This document shows, piece after piece, positions 42,776 to 54,411 of a DNA stretch of 64,000 nt. The first letter of the stretch is position 1. Each line of letters opens with the position of its first letter. The translations under genes and the position numbers were made by a program. Location: positions 130,828,545 through 130,892,544 of the forward strand of contig OZ018328.1 of NCBI GenBank assembly GCA_963969495.1, read 5' to 3'. The notes under the pieces are model-generated. The model did not search any database, had not been told where the DNA came from, and was given only the letters and a program-made list of their open reading frames with translations. The stretch is from Ceratothoa steindachneri (taxonomy: Eukaryota; Arthropoda; Malacostraca; Isopoda; Cymothoidae).

Positions 42776-45700
42776 GTGGTGCAGACCCAAGCAGCAACTT
42801 CTCCCCCTCCGTCAGGCCACCAGGTAAATTTTATTTTTGATAAAAGTTCACCAGGAACTTTGAAATTTGAGGAGAACAGCGTGAATGGCTGCCGAGTATC
42901 GACTCTCGTCAGGGACACAGGATGTACGTGTTTCATCGTGTCCGACGAACTCCTTCCCCCAGTGGACCCTAACCACGAAAAATTTGCGGTGGTACATGAC
43001 TACCTTGGGCGGGCGAACAGATTCCCCGTCGTTAGATGTTACCTGCAGTGTCAATATTATGATGGCTGGGCTGAAGCCATTTCAGCACCCATAAAATTCT
43101 GCTCTGTACTTATAGGACAGAGCCCCCAAGTAAGTTCCGACCCTGTGTCCCAGGCCGCCCTTACTCGAGGTCGAGCTAAGAAGGAAGCCCAGGAGTCCGT
43201 CCCCCTCAGAACCCCGTTACCGTCCGAATTCTCGGAGATCCTTAACCAGGACTTTAGGACGGCACAAAAGGAGTGTGAAGCACTAACACCCTTATGGGAT
43301 AAGGCCCAAAACCAGGACACGGAGACTGTCCGTGAACCCAAAGTCATCAGGTACCTGGAGGAAGGTGGCTTTCTTTATCGATCCGCCGAGGACAGTAATA
43401 ACGCTGTTACTACTGTCCTATGCCTTCCACGATCCCATGTCCCTATAGTGCTCAAAGTGGCTCATGACAGCATTTTTTCCGGTCATTTTAGTCACACTAA
43501 AACTGGCCAGGGCATTTTTAGATAATTTTATTGGCCGGGTGCTGCAGCTGACATCTCAAAGCATTGTCGATCGTGCGATGTGTGCCAGAAGACGTCCGCT
43601 AAGGGGCGGGTCAAACCTGCTCCCTTACAAAGGGGACCAGTCATTACTGAACCCTTCTCCAGAGTGGCCATCGACCTGGTTGGCCCTATCCACCCCCCTT
43701 CGAGCGAAGGGCACAGCTACATTTTCACCTTGGTAGACTTTGCTACCCGTTTTCCCGAGGCTGTCTCCCTTCGCCGAATCGACAGTAATTCTTGCGCCAA
43801 GGCCCTCATTTCCATCTTTTCGAGGGTAGGCGTCCACAAGGAAATACTCTCCGATAGAGGCCGACAATTCACCTCTGAGTTTATGGAGTACGTAGGGAAG
43901 CTGCTCATGGTAAAGCCCCTTTTTACCACCCCCTTCCGGCCACAGACAAACGGGATGTGCGAAAAATTAAATGGAAATTTAAAATCCATTATTAAGAAGA
44001 TCTGTGCCGAGCAGCCCCGCGAATGGCACCGATATCTCCCGGTCGCCCTATTCGCCTATCGGGAAATTCCCCACCGTACATTAGGCTTCGCCCCGTTCGA
44101 GCTCCTTTATGGACGTAATATACGCGGGCCACTCAGTATTTTAAAAGAGTTGTTAATTAAGCCCCAACTGGACAAGAACTCCAGTCATCTTACGCCTATG
44201 TCTTGGACCTACGCCAGAGGCTCGAGAAATGCGCAAACATCGCCTATAAAAATGCCGATGTCAATTTGGAGAAATACAAAACCTATTTTGATGTCCGGTC
44301 CGAAGATCGTAAATTTAAGCCCGGTGATGAAGTACTCCTGCTCCTTCCCACAGCCAGTAATAAATTACTGAGCCAATGGAAAGGTCCGTACTCGGTCCGC
44401 GAGGCACGAGGACCGGTAGATTACCTCATTGGTACCCCAGCAGGCGATAAGCTCTATCACGTCAACTTATTGAAAAAGTACCACCGGCGCGCCCATGGAC
44501 ATACCTTCGTAGCGCTGGACGAAACATCGGCGCTTGAAGAGGATTACCCCGCGGAGTCCCGTAATGTAATCCAGACAGTGTGCATCCAACCTGATGCCGA
44601 TTACCCTCTTCCTTTCCTACCAGGCGAGCCGTTTGAACCCTCTGACCTGGATATCGACGCGCAGCTGACACCACATCAAAAGGGTCAGCTACAAGATCTA
44701 TTACGTCAGTTCGACGACGTGATTTCGGAGAAGCCTGGGTGCGCTACTAGTTTCAAGCATGATATCAAATTAACAACCTTAGAACCCGTCCGTTCAAAAC
44801 CCTATCCCATGCCGATTCATTTACGCCAAGTCTTTAACGCCGAAGTTGATAATTTAATTAGTTTAGACATCATAGAACCTTCCACCTCTAGTTATTGTTC
44901 CCCAGTCGTCATGGTCAAGAAACCTGATGGCTCTTATCGGATGTGCATCGACTTCCGGAAGTTAAATTCGGTAACTGTGTTCGACGCCGAGCCCATCCCG
45001 TTGGTAGACCAAAACCTCCACCTTTTCGAAAACGCCAAGTTCATCTCAGAACTCGATTTGTGCAAGGCGTATTATCAAATCCCCCTCCGGCCTGAGGTGA
45101 AAGCATATACCGCCTTTGCAACAGAGAAAGGCCTTATGCAATTCAAGCGCCTTCCTTTTGGCCTCGTCACTGCTTGTAGCAACTATAACCGTCTCATGAG
45201 AAGGTTGTTAGATGGACTTCCAAACGTATCCTTTTACTTTGATAATGTCTACGTCGCTACTCGCGAATGGAGTCACCATTTAACCACCCTATTAGCTCTC
45301 TTCGAGCGACTGCGCGAAAATGGCCTCACCATTGGCCCCAGCAAATGCCATTTTGCCCACGAAACCATCACATATTTGGGTTTCAAAATAGGACAAAGCC
45401 AGTTGGGTCCCCAAGAGGATAAGATTAAGGCAATCGCCGACATGCCCCTCCCGATTACAAAGAAGCAATTAAGATCGTTCCTAGGATCAGCTTCGTACTA
45501 TCGGCGATTCGTTCCGAATTTCGCTGCGATTTCGGCGCCCCTCAGCTCCCTTTTAAAAAAGAATTCCCCCGATCGTCAACGTTGGAATGATGTCGCTATT
45601 TCCCATTTTAATCAGCTCAAGAGTAAGCTCATAACTGCCCCCATTTTAAAGTTGCCCAACCCGGGAAAATCCTTTGGGATTAAGACAGACGCGTCCAACG

Positions 45701-46059
45701 AGGGCATTGGAGGTGTACTCCTTCAATACGAGGATGACGGCACGAGTCATCCAGTTGCATATGCTAGTCGTCAATTATTACCACGCGAAAAGAGATATGC
45801 CACTATAGAAAAGGAAGCTCTATCAATTATCTGGGTCATAGACAAATTCAAGATGTACTTGATAGGTAAAGAATTTCAAATAGGAACCGACCACCGTCCG
45901 TTAGCCTATATTAGGAATGTGCGAGACTCAAACGGCCGCATCATGCGCTGGAGTTTACTCTTGCAAGAGTATCAATTTAAAATAAATTATATCAAAGGTT
46001 CCGATATCCAGGTCGCTGACGCACTCAGTAGGAATGCGTTACCGAATAGCGTAGAGTAA
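42776..46059 (+). pseudogene. Gmr1-type pol, copy 1 (nonsense and frameshift)
   Basis: Same domain order as the intact copy at 49324. Protease DTG lies at about 42914. A Tyr codon at the integrase zinc-finger region has become TAA (43523-43525), and one base is lost at about 44171-44178 (after QLD), shifting the frame inside the integrase between core and tail. From 44203 the frame is open to 46059: the GPY module, RT with YFDN box at 45235-45246, and RNase H with its catalytic Glu intact (GAA at 45814-45816). Small differences from copy 2 include a conserved-looking GPSKCHF in the RT where copy 2 has GLSKCHF. Confidence 0.9.
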
Positions 46060-46465
46060 GTGTATTCATAGGATTAGTATCTCCATGTAGGTATATACCG
46101 TCTTGTACGACTTAAATTAAGATTCTCTTATAATATAATTAATTAATGTATATGTCTGACTTTTGTAACGCTCAATGTCTAATTTTTTTGTATGTATATA
46201 TATTTGTACCCATTAATTTACGTCTAAATTATTTTGTCCCGTATGTACTAATTTTATATCATTTCATTGTTCCATGACCTTTTTTTGATTAAGTTGTATT
46301 AAAGGTTATTTTCCCCTGTAATCTAAAGATCAAAATAATCATATGTATTGAGGTAATACTAGTTAGGTGCAGGAAGGTACGGTTGGTACAAGAAAACGAG
46401 TTCCCTACAACGGAGCTCTATCGTTGTCCCTTCTCTCTTTTTTTTTCGAAGTGACAACTTCCCCT

Positions 46466-46477
46466 GGAATGGAGGGG
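46466..46477 (+). other. Polypurine tract, copy 1
   Basis: GGAATGGAGGGG directly precedes the TGTGATAG of the middle LTR, the expected place for the plus-strand primer. The same sequence is at 53015-53026 for copy 2. Confidence 0.75.
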
Positions 46478-47864
46478 TGTGATAGAACGTGTTGAAGCTG
46501 CGTTACTTTCAACTCCTACCACATGTTATTTAAAACCACGATGCTCACACGTGCATCTTCGCCTTGAATCTTGGCGTCTTATCACAGTCACCGGATGATG
46601 TCAATGTTTAAACAAGGAGGTTATCGTCCCCCCGTTCGCCCCCATACGCCGACCTCGCCAGATTGAGTTAGGTTTATGGGCAGATAAGGCATTGTTCTCC
46701 GGCCCTGCTGTGCGTTCCCTCCAAGCTTCCACTCCATTGTCTCCCCCACGCCAAGGAGATGTCCTGGCTATTTATATGGAAACTTTACCACTAAGATCAG
46801 ATTGGAGATCCAGATTTTCGTCGCGAAACATCACCACGACCCTCTCTCCCTTTGTGCGCCAAGGGACCTCGACCTCGAGATTCACCATCACTTGTCCAGA
46901 AGGAGGACAATATTCCTTGAGTGCCAAAGGTTCGAGCCTTTCGTGACGCCAAGTCCCCAAGGCTTCCCCCCCTGTTGTTCAAGGGAGAACAGCATTAGAA
47001 CAGCCATTGTTCGTTTTGAGCCCTTCGCCAAGAAACGGTTCTCTTCCCCCCCCCCTGTTGTTCAAGGGAGAACAGCATTAGAACAGCCATTGTTCGTTTT
47101 GAGCCCTTCGCCAAGAAACGGTTCTCTTCCCCCCCTGTTGTTCAAGGGAGAACAGCATTAGAACAGCCATTGTTCGTTTTGAGCCCTTCGCCAAGAAACG
47201 GTTCTCATCCCCCCCTGTTGTTCAAAGGAGAACAACATTAGAACAGCCATTGTTCTTGAGCCCGTAGACAAGAGACGGTTCTCATCCCCCCTTTGTTCAG
47301 AAAAGAACAAAATAGAACAGCCATTGTTCTTCAAGCCGTTCGTCGAGTAACGGTTCTCCTTTCCAAGACGCCTCGTCAGGATCCTTTTATCCCCCCCCCC
47401 TTCGGCTGGAGCTCGCCAGCGGACCGAAACTCCTTTGCGCCACCTTCCACTGCACCACTAGTGCCAAAGTTACGTAAGCCAAACTTCACCTTTGAGTATT
47501 GATCCCTTTTGCCAATTCTATCCTGTGCTTTAAATTGTTATCGAACCATCCCATCTCTTTAACTCTATATTTGTTTTACCTTTTTTAATCCCTTAAATCC
47601 TTGGATTAGCCCGAGTCTCCACGACCCTTTCCATTCTGTTTATGTCAATATTTTCCGTCTTGTGTTTGTTGATAGTTATTATTAATAAAACTCTATTTTA
47701 TTAATGATAGCAATATTATTATCCTTGAGCTCAGTTCCACTTCTTAAGCATTTCGAAGATACATAATATCGGCCGCCAGACAGTAACGCACTCTAAAGAT
47801 AATTAAGGAAGTTCCCTCAACGAATAGTGATATATGGTATATCGTCGGGAGTCATTCTACGACA
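46478..47864 (+). repeat. LTR 2 (shared middle LTR)
   Basis: 3' LTR of copy 1 and 5' LTR of copy 2. No target duplication flanks it: it is preceded by the polypurine tract and followed by the (TA)n leader of copy 2. It shares with LTR 3 the GGATGATGTC and CTTGAATCTTGG variants that differ from LTR 1. Confidence 0.95.
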
Positions 47865-47891
47865 TATATATATATATATACTATTTAAATT

Positions 47892-47901
47892 TGGTATCAG
47901 G
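47892..47901 (+). other. Candidate primer-binding site, copy 2
   Basis: TGGTATCAGG, 27 bases after the end of LTR 2; identical in position and sequence to copy 1. Confidence 0.5.
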
Positions 47902-48232
47902 TGTGTAAGGTTTAACGCTATATCTTTGCAAACACTGGTCTCAGTCGAGTAAAGCATAGTGTTATTCGTTACAATAATAGAATATAGTAGTTCCCTTTTG
48001 TTTTAACGATTGCTATCCCCTTTTTTTTTAAACTTAAGAAGCTGGAGTAGCTCAAGGAACGGTTATAATAATTTGTTTGTGTTTTTTTGTGATTTTAGTC
48101 AGTGGTTATTTAGAGTAAGAAACCAAGTACGAATAGGTCAGTGGCCATATTTAGGTAGGCTAATTCTATAGAGGCATAATTCTTGTTGCGAGGAATTTTA
48201 GTTGGTTGACTAGTGCGCCCCCAAGTGCAAAG

Positions 48233-49265
48233 ATGACTCAGTTTGAAATCTTTAAAGCGCAAGGAGAATCCTTGGGACTCTCCGGAAAAGAACTAATTGA
48301 GTACATTCAAGAGGAGCAAAGAAAAGAGGAAGAACAAGAAAGAGTAATCCGACAAGAGGAACGAGAAAGAGAAGAAAGAAAAATACAACGAGAAGAAAGA
48401 GAAAGAGAGGAACGGATAAGACAAGCTGAGCTTCAGATTGAATTAGCTCGTGTTGAAGCGGGGATACAGTCCGCCAGTTCCCGTTCCGAAGCCTCCCACC
48501 CCCAATCTCTCACTAAAGCTCCCCAATTTCAAGGATGGAGAGGATTTCGGAGCATTTTTAGCCCACTTCGAAAAGATCCTCGAAATCAATAACATGGATC
48601 TGGAGGCTGAAGGTGTAGCCAGATTACTTCCCCTGTTAAATTGCAAATTGCGCGAAATTTTTATATCTTTACCATCTGAGTGTACAATTAACTACAGCAC
48701 CTTAAAAGCTGAGTTATTGGCCGCTCATAATATGACTCCCGATTTCTACCGCCAAGAATTTCGAGGAGGTCGTATTAAACCCGGACAGACGTTCCGTCAA
48801 TTCGGATACATTCTTCAGAGGAATTTTAAATTTTGGTTAGAATCCTCAAAGGTTTATCCGGACTACGAGTCCTTAACAGACTTCGTGTTGCGAGATCAAT
48901 TTTTGGCGTCTCTCCCGACGGAGATCCGCGCGTTTGTCAAGGATCGTCGGTGCCAGACCTTTAAAGAATGTACCGAAGAAGCGGATGTCTATGCCGCAAG
49001 CCATAATTTATATCCAAAGGAGAATCGAACTTCTCACCAACCCCCAAACCAGGAAAGAAGGAAGGATTCGCGCCCCTTCCCAGGAAAGCTGACAAAGTTT
49101 CCGGGCCCCGTAAAACCCCAAAACTTCATTCCCCAAAATCAACAACGGGACTCCAAACCTCCCGTTCAGATTTCTTCTCCACCTCTCTTCCCGAAGCGAC
49201 CAATAATATGCTTTACCTGTGGTGTAGAAAACCACATGAGCTGGAATTGCCCCCAAAAATTCTAG
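48233..49265 (+). pseudogene. Gmr1-type gag, copy 2 (frameshifted)
   Basis: Same layout as copy 1: ATG at 48233, an Arg/Glu coiled coil, a +1 shift at a C5 run (48499-48503), the SCAN-like capsid, a CCHC knuckle at about 49209-49250, a stop at 49263-49265, and a +1 step to pol at an A5 run (49255-49259). I list it as a pseudogene because no single frame encodes the whole protein. If the shifts are programmed, or are assembly errors at homopolymers, it would be a functional gag. Confidence 0.82.
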
Positions 49266-49323
49266 GCTTAAAAGCGGACCAGCCCACCAAGTTCACCAGA
49301 TTAATGCAACCCCGGCTCCCCCG

Positions 49324-52300
49324 GTGGTGCAGACCCAAGCAGCAACTTCTCCCCCTCCGTCAGGCCACCAGGTAAATTTTATTTTTGATAAAAGTTCACC
49401 AGGAACTTTGAAATTTGAGGAGGGCAGCGTGAATGGCTGCCGAGTATCGACTCTCGTCAGGGACACAGGATGTACGTGTTTCATCGTGTCCGACGAACTC
49501 CTTCCCCCAGTGGACCCTAACCACGAAAAATTTGCGGTGGTACATGACTACCTTGGGCGGGCGAACAGATTCCCCGTCGTTAGATGTTACCTGCAGTGTC
49601 AATATTATGATGGCTGGGCTGAAGCCATTTCAGCACCCATAAAATTCTGCTCTGTACTTATAGGACAGAGCCCCCAAGTAAGTTCCGACCCTGTGTCCCA
49701 GGCCGCCCTTACTCGAGGTCAAGCTAAGAAGGAAGCCCAGGAGTCCGTCCCCCTCAGAACCCCGTTACCGTCCGAATTCTCGGAGATCCTTAACCAGGAC
49801 TTCAGGACGGCACAAAAGGAGTGTGAAGCACTAACACCCTTATGGGATAAGGCCCAAAACCAGGACACGGAGACTGTCCGTGGACCCAAAGTCATCAGGT
49901 ACCTGGAGGAAGGTGGCTTTCTTTATCGATCCGCCGAGGACAGTAATAACGCTGTTACTACTGTCCTATGCCTTCCACGATCCCATGTCCCTATAGTGCT
50001 CAAAGTGGCTCATGACAGCATTTTTTCCGGTCATTTTAGTCACACTAAAACTGGCCAGCGCATTTTTAGATATTTTTATTGGCCGGGTGCTGCAGCTGAC
50101 ATCTCAAAGCATTGTCGATCGTGCGATGTGTGCCAGAAGACGTCCGCTAAGGGGCGGGTCAAACCTGCTCCCTTACAAAGGGGACCAGTCATTACTGAAC
50201 CCTTCTCCAGAGTGGCCATCGACCTGGTTGGCCCTATCCACCCCCCTTCGAGCGAAGGGCACAGCTACATTTTCACCTTGGTAGACTTTGCTACCCGTTT
50301 TCCCGAGGCTGTCTCCCTTCGCCGAATCGACAGTAATTCTTGCGCCAAGGCCCTCATTTCCATCTTTTCGAGGGTAGGCGTCCACAAGGAAATACTCTCC
50401 GATAGAGGCCGACAATTCACCTCTGAGTTGATGGAGTACGTAGGGAAGCTGCTCATGGTAAAGCCCCTTTTTACCACACCCTTCCGGCCACAGACAAACG
50501 GGATGTGCGAAAAATTAAATGGAAATTTAAAATCCATTATTAAGAAGATCTGTGCCGAGCAGCCCCGCGAATGGCACCGATATCTCCCGGTCGCCCTATT
50601 CGCCTATCGGGAAATTCCCCACCGTACATTAGGCTTCGCCCCGTTCGAGCTCCTTTATGGACGTAATATACGCGGGCCACTCAGTATTTTAAAAGAGTTG
50701 TTAATTAAGCCCCAACTGGATCAAAAACTCCAGTCATCTTACGCCTATGTCTTGGACCTACGCCAGAGGCTCGAGAAATGCGCAAACATCGCCTATAAAA
50801 ATGCCGATGTCAATTTGGAGAAATACAAAACCTATTTTGATGTCCGGTCCGAAGATCGTAAATTTAAGCCCGGTGATGAAGTACTCCTGCTCCTTCCCAC
50901 AGCCAGTAATAAATTACTGAGCCAATGGAAAGGTCCGTACTCGGTCCGCGAGGCACGAGGACCGGTAGATTACCTCATTGGTACCCCAGCAGGCGATAAG
51001 CTCTATCACGTCAACTTATTGAAAAAGTACCACCGGCGCGCCCATGGACATACCTTCGTAGCGCTGGACGAAACATCGGCGCTTGAAGAGGATTACCCCG
51101 CGGAGTCCCTTAATGTAATCCAGACAGTGTGCATCCAACCTGATGCCGATTACCCTCTTCCTTTCCTACCAGGCGAGCCGTTTGAACCCTCTGACCTGCA
51201 TATCGACGCGCAGCTGACACCACATCAAAAGGGTCAGCTACAAGATCTATTACGTCAGTTCGACGACGTTATTTCGGAGAAGCCTGGGTGCGCTACTAGT
51301 TTCAAGCATGATATCAAATTAACAACCTTAGAACCCGTCCGTTCAAAACCCTATCCCATGCCGATTCATTTACGCCAAGCCTTTAACGCCGAAGTTGATA
51401 ATTTAATTAGTTTAGACATCATAGAACCTTCCACCTCTAGTTATTGTTCCCCAGTCGTCATGGTCAAGAAACCTGATGGCTCTTATCGGATGTGCATCGA
51501 CTTCCGGAAGTTAAATTCGGTAACTGTGTTCGACGCCGAGCCCATCCCGTTGGTAGACCAAAACCTCCACCTTTTCGAAAACGCCAAGTTCATCTCAGAA
51601 CTCGATTTGTGCAAGGCGTATTATCAAATCCCCCTCCGGCCTGAGGTGAAAGCATATACCGCCTTTGCAACAGAGAAAGGCCTTATGCAATTCAAGCGCC
51701 TTCCTTTTGGCCTCGTCACTGCTTGTAGCAACTATAACCGTCTCATGAGAAGGTTGTTAGATGGACTTCCAAACGTATCCTTTTACTTTGATAATGTCTA
51801 CGTCGCTACTCGCGAATGGAGTCACCATTTAACCACCCTATTAGCTCTCTTCGAGCGACTGCGCGAAAATGGCCTCACCATTGGCCTCAGCAAATGCCAT
51901 TTTGCCCACGAAACCATCACATATTTGGGTTTCAAAATAGGACAAAGCCAGTTGGGTCCCCAAGAGGATAAGATTAAGGCAATCGCCGACATGCCCCTCC
52001 CGATTACAAAGAAGCAATTAAGATCGTTCCTAGGATCAGCTTCGTACTATCGGCGATTCGTTCCGAATTTCGCTGCGATTTCGGCGCCCCTCAGCTCCCT
52101 TTTAAAAAAGAATTCCCCCGATCGTCAACGTTTGAATGATGTCGCTATTTCCCATTTTAATCAGCTCAAGAGTAAGCTCATAACTGCCCCCATTTTAAAG
52201 TTGCCCAACCCGGGAAAATCCTTTGGGATTAAGACAGACGCGTCCGACGAGGGCATTGGAGGTGTACTCCTTCAATACGAGGATGACGGCACGAGTCATC

Positions 52301-52608
52301 CAGTTGCATATGCTAGTCGTCAATTATTACCACGCGAAAAGAGATATGCCACTATAGAAAAGAAAGCTCTATCAATTATCTGGGTCATAGACAAATTCAA
52401 GATGTACTTGATAGGTAAAGAATTTCAAATAGGAACCGACCACCGTCCGTTAGCCTATATTAGGAATGTGCGAGACTCAAACGGCCGCATCATGCGCTGG
52501 AGTTTACTCTTGCAAGAGTATCAATTTAAAATAAATTATATCAAAGGTTCCGATATCCAGGTCGCTGACGCACTCAGTAGGAATGCGTTACCGAATAGCG
52601 TAGAGTAA
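49324..52608 (+). CDS. Gmr1-type Ty3/gypsy pol, open (PR-IN-RT-RH)
   Basis: A 1094-codon open frame with no ATG near its start (first codon here is GTG), so it would be made as a Gag-Pol fusion. Protease: D47-T48-G49. Integrase: zinc finger around H230/H237/H240 with C267 and C270, then catalytic D300 (AIDLVGP), D360 (LSDRG), E396 (MCEKLNG), with 35 residues between the last two. The GPY module is WKGPY at 535-539. Reverse transcriptase, after the integrase: D761 (ELDLCKAYYQI), LPFGL at 793-797, and the active-site box Y821-F-D-N824 instead of YxDD. RNase H: D972 (TDAS), position 1014 Lys in place of the catalytic Glu, D1039 (TDH), D1082 (ADALSR). Integrase before RT with gypsy-like RT and GPY marks the Gmr1 group. 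The frame is open, but the RNase H change probably makes it inactive alone. Confidence 0.95.
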   Translation: MVQTQAATSPPPSGHQVNFIFDKSSPGTLKFEEGSVNGCRVSTLVRDTGCTCFIVSDELLPPVDPNHEKFAVVHDYLGRANRFPVVRCYLQCQYYDGWAEAISAPIKFCSVLIGQSPQVSSDPVSQAALTRGQAKKEAQESVPLRTPLPSEFSEILNQDFRTAQKECEALTPLWDKAQNQDTETVRGPKVIRYLEEGGFLYRSAEDSNNAVTTVLCLPRSHVPIVLKVAHDSIFSGHFSHTKTGQRIFRYFYWPGAAADISKHCRSCDVCQKTSAKGRVKPAPLQRGPVITEPFSRVAIDLVGPIHPPSSEGHSYIFTLVDFATRFPEAVSLRRIDSNSCAKALISIFSRVGVHKEILSDRGRQFTSELMEYVGKLLMVKPLFTTPFRPQTNGMCEKLNGNLKSIIKKICAEQPREWHRYLPVALFAYREIPHRTLGFAPFELLYGRNIRGPLSILKELLIKPQLDQKLQSSYAYVLDLRQRLEKCANIAYKNADVNLEKYKTYFDVRSEDRKFKPGDEVLLLLPTASNKLLSQWKGPYSVREARGPVDYLIGTPAGDKLYHVNLLKKYHRRAHGHTFVALDETSALEEDYPAESLNVIQTVCIQPDADYPLPFLPGEPFEPSDLHIDAQLTPHQKGQLQDLLRQFDDVISEKPGCATSFKHDIKLTTLEPVRSKPYPMPIHLRQAFNAEVDNLISLDIIEPSTSSYCSPVVMVKKPDGSYRMCIDFRKLNSVTVFDAEPIPLVDQNLHLFENAKFISELDLCKAYYQIPLRPEVKAYTAFATEKGLMQFKRLPFGLVTACSNYNRLMRRLLDGLPNVSFYFDNVYVATREWSHHLTTLLALFERLRENGLTIGLSKCHFAHETITYLGFKIGQSQLGPQEDKIKAIADMPLPITKKQLRSFLGSASYYRRFVPNFAAISAPLSSLLKKNSPDRQRLNDVAISHFNQLKSKLITAPILKLPNPGKSFGIKTDASDEGIGGVLLQYEDDGTSHPVAYASRQLLPREKRYATIEKKALSIIWVIDKFKMYLIGKEFQIGTDHRPLAYIRNVRDSNGRIMRWSLLLQEYQFKINYIKGSDIQVADALSRNALPNSVE

Positions 52609-53026
52609 GTGTATTCATAGGATTAGTATCTCCATGTAGGTATATACCGTCTTGTACGACTTAAATTAAGATTCTCTTATAATATAATTAATTAATGTAT
52701 ATGTCTGACTTTTGTAACGCTCAATGTCTAATTTTTTTGTATGTATATATATTTGTACCCATTAATTTACGTCTAAATTATTTTGTCCCGTATGTACTAA
52801 TTTTATATCATTTCATTGTTCCATGACCTTTTTTTGATTAAGTTGTATTAAAGGTTATTTTCCCCTGTAATCTAAAGATCAAAATAATCATATGTATTGA
52901 GGTAATACTAGTTAGGTGCAGGAAGGTACGGTTGGTACAAGAAAACGAGTTCCCTACAACGGAGCTCTATCGTTGTCCCTTCTCTCTTTTTTTTTCGAAG
53001 TGACAACTTCCCCTGGAATGGAGGGG

Positions 53027-54411
53027 TGTGATAGAACGTGTTGAAGCTGCGTTACTTTCAACTCCTACCACATGTTATTTAAAACCACGATGCTCACACG
53101 TGCATCTTCGCCTTGAATCTTGGCGTCTTATCACAGTCACCGGATGATGTCAATGTTTAAACAAGGAGGTTATCGTCCCCCCGTTCGCCCCCATACGCCG
53201 ACCTCGCCAGATTGAGTTAGGTTTATGGGCAGATAAGGCATTGTTCTCTGGCCCTGCTGTGCGTTCCCTCCAAGCTTCCACTCCATTGTCTCCCCCACGC
53301 CAAGGAGATGTCCTGGCTATTTATATGGAAACTTTACCACTAAGATCAGATTGGAGATCCAGATTTTCGTCGCGAAACATCACCACGACCCTCTCTCCCT
53401 TTGTGCGCCAAGGGACCTCGACCTCGAGATTCACCATCACTTGTCCAGAAGGAGGACAATATTCCTTGAGTGCCAAAGGTTCGAGCCTTTCGTGACGCCA
53501 AGTCCCCAAGGCTTCCCCCCCTGTTGTTCAAGGGAGAACAGCATTAGAACAGCCATTGTTCGTTTTGAGCCCTTCGCCAAGAAACGGTTCTCTTCCCCCC
53601 CCCCTGTTGTTCAAGGGAGAACAGCATTAGAACAGCCATTGTTCGTTTTGAGCCCTTCGCCAAGAAACGGTTCTCTTCCCCCCCTGTTGTTCAAGGGAGA
53701 ACAGCATTAGAACAGCCATTGTTCGTTTTGAGCCCTTCGCCAAGAAACGGTTCTCATCCCCCCTGTTGTTCAAAGGAGAACAACATTAGAACAGCCATTG
53801 TTCTTGAGCCCGTAGACAAGAGACGGTTCTCATCCCCCCTTTGTTCAGAAGAGAACAAAATAGAACAGCCATTGTTCTTCAAGCCGTTCGTCGAGTAACG
53901 GTTCTCCTTTCCAAGACGCCTCGTCAGGATCCTTTTATCCCCCCCCCTTCGGCTGGAGCTCGCCAGCGGACCGAAACTCCTTTGCGTCACCTTCCACTGC
54001 ACCACTAGTGCCAAAGTTACGTAAGCCAAACTTCACCTTTGAGTATTGATCCCTTTTGTCAATTCTATCCTGTGCTTTAAATTGTTATCGAACCATCCCA
54101 TCTCTTTAACTCTATATTTGTTTTACCTTTTTTAATCCCTTAAATCCTTGGATTAGCCCGAGTCTCCACGACCCTTTCCATTCTGTTTATGTCAATATTT
54201 TCCGTCTTGTGTTTGTTGATAGTTATTATTAATAAAACTCTATTTTATTAATGATAGCAATATTATTATCCTTGAGCTCAGTTCCACTTCTTAAGCATTT
54301 TGAAGATACATAATATCGGCCGCCAGACAGTAACGCACTCTAAAGATAATTAAGGAAGTTCCCTCAACGAATAGTGATATATGGTATATCGGCGGGAGTC
54401 ATTCTACGACA
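53027..54411 (+). repeat. LTR 3 (3' LTR of copy 2)
   Basis: Matches LTR 1 and LTR 2 to TTCTACGACA, then leaves the element at the CTGAG duplication instead of entering (TA)n. This fixes the true LTR end. It has a private GGCGGG (LTR 1 and 2 have GTCGGG) near 54391. Confidence 0.95.

Larger units (their letters stand above)
39936..54411 (+). mobile_element. Tandem Gmr1-type Ty3/gypsy array (LTR-int-LTR-int-LTR)
   Basis: Three LTRs of about 1.38 kb (39936-41316, 46478-47864, 53027-54411) alternate with two internal regions of 5161 and 5162 bp. Internal regions differ by only scattered substitutions and a few single-base indels, so the array is young. Outer CTGAG duplications show a single insertion. 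The middle LTR serves as 3' LTR of copy 1 and 5' LTR of copy 2. Both internal regions carry gag (SCAN-like capsid, zinc knuckle) and pol in the order protease, integrase, RT, RNase H. Confidence 0.95.

Noticed and set aside
39936..54411. Two independent Gmr1 insertions side by side
   Set aside because: There is only one shared middle LTR with no target duplication, and one outer CTGAG pair; two insertions would give four LTRs or extra duplications.
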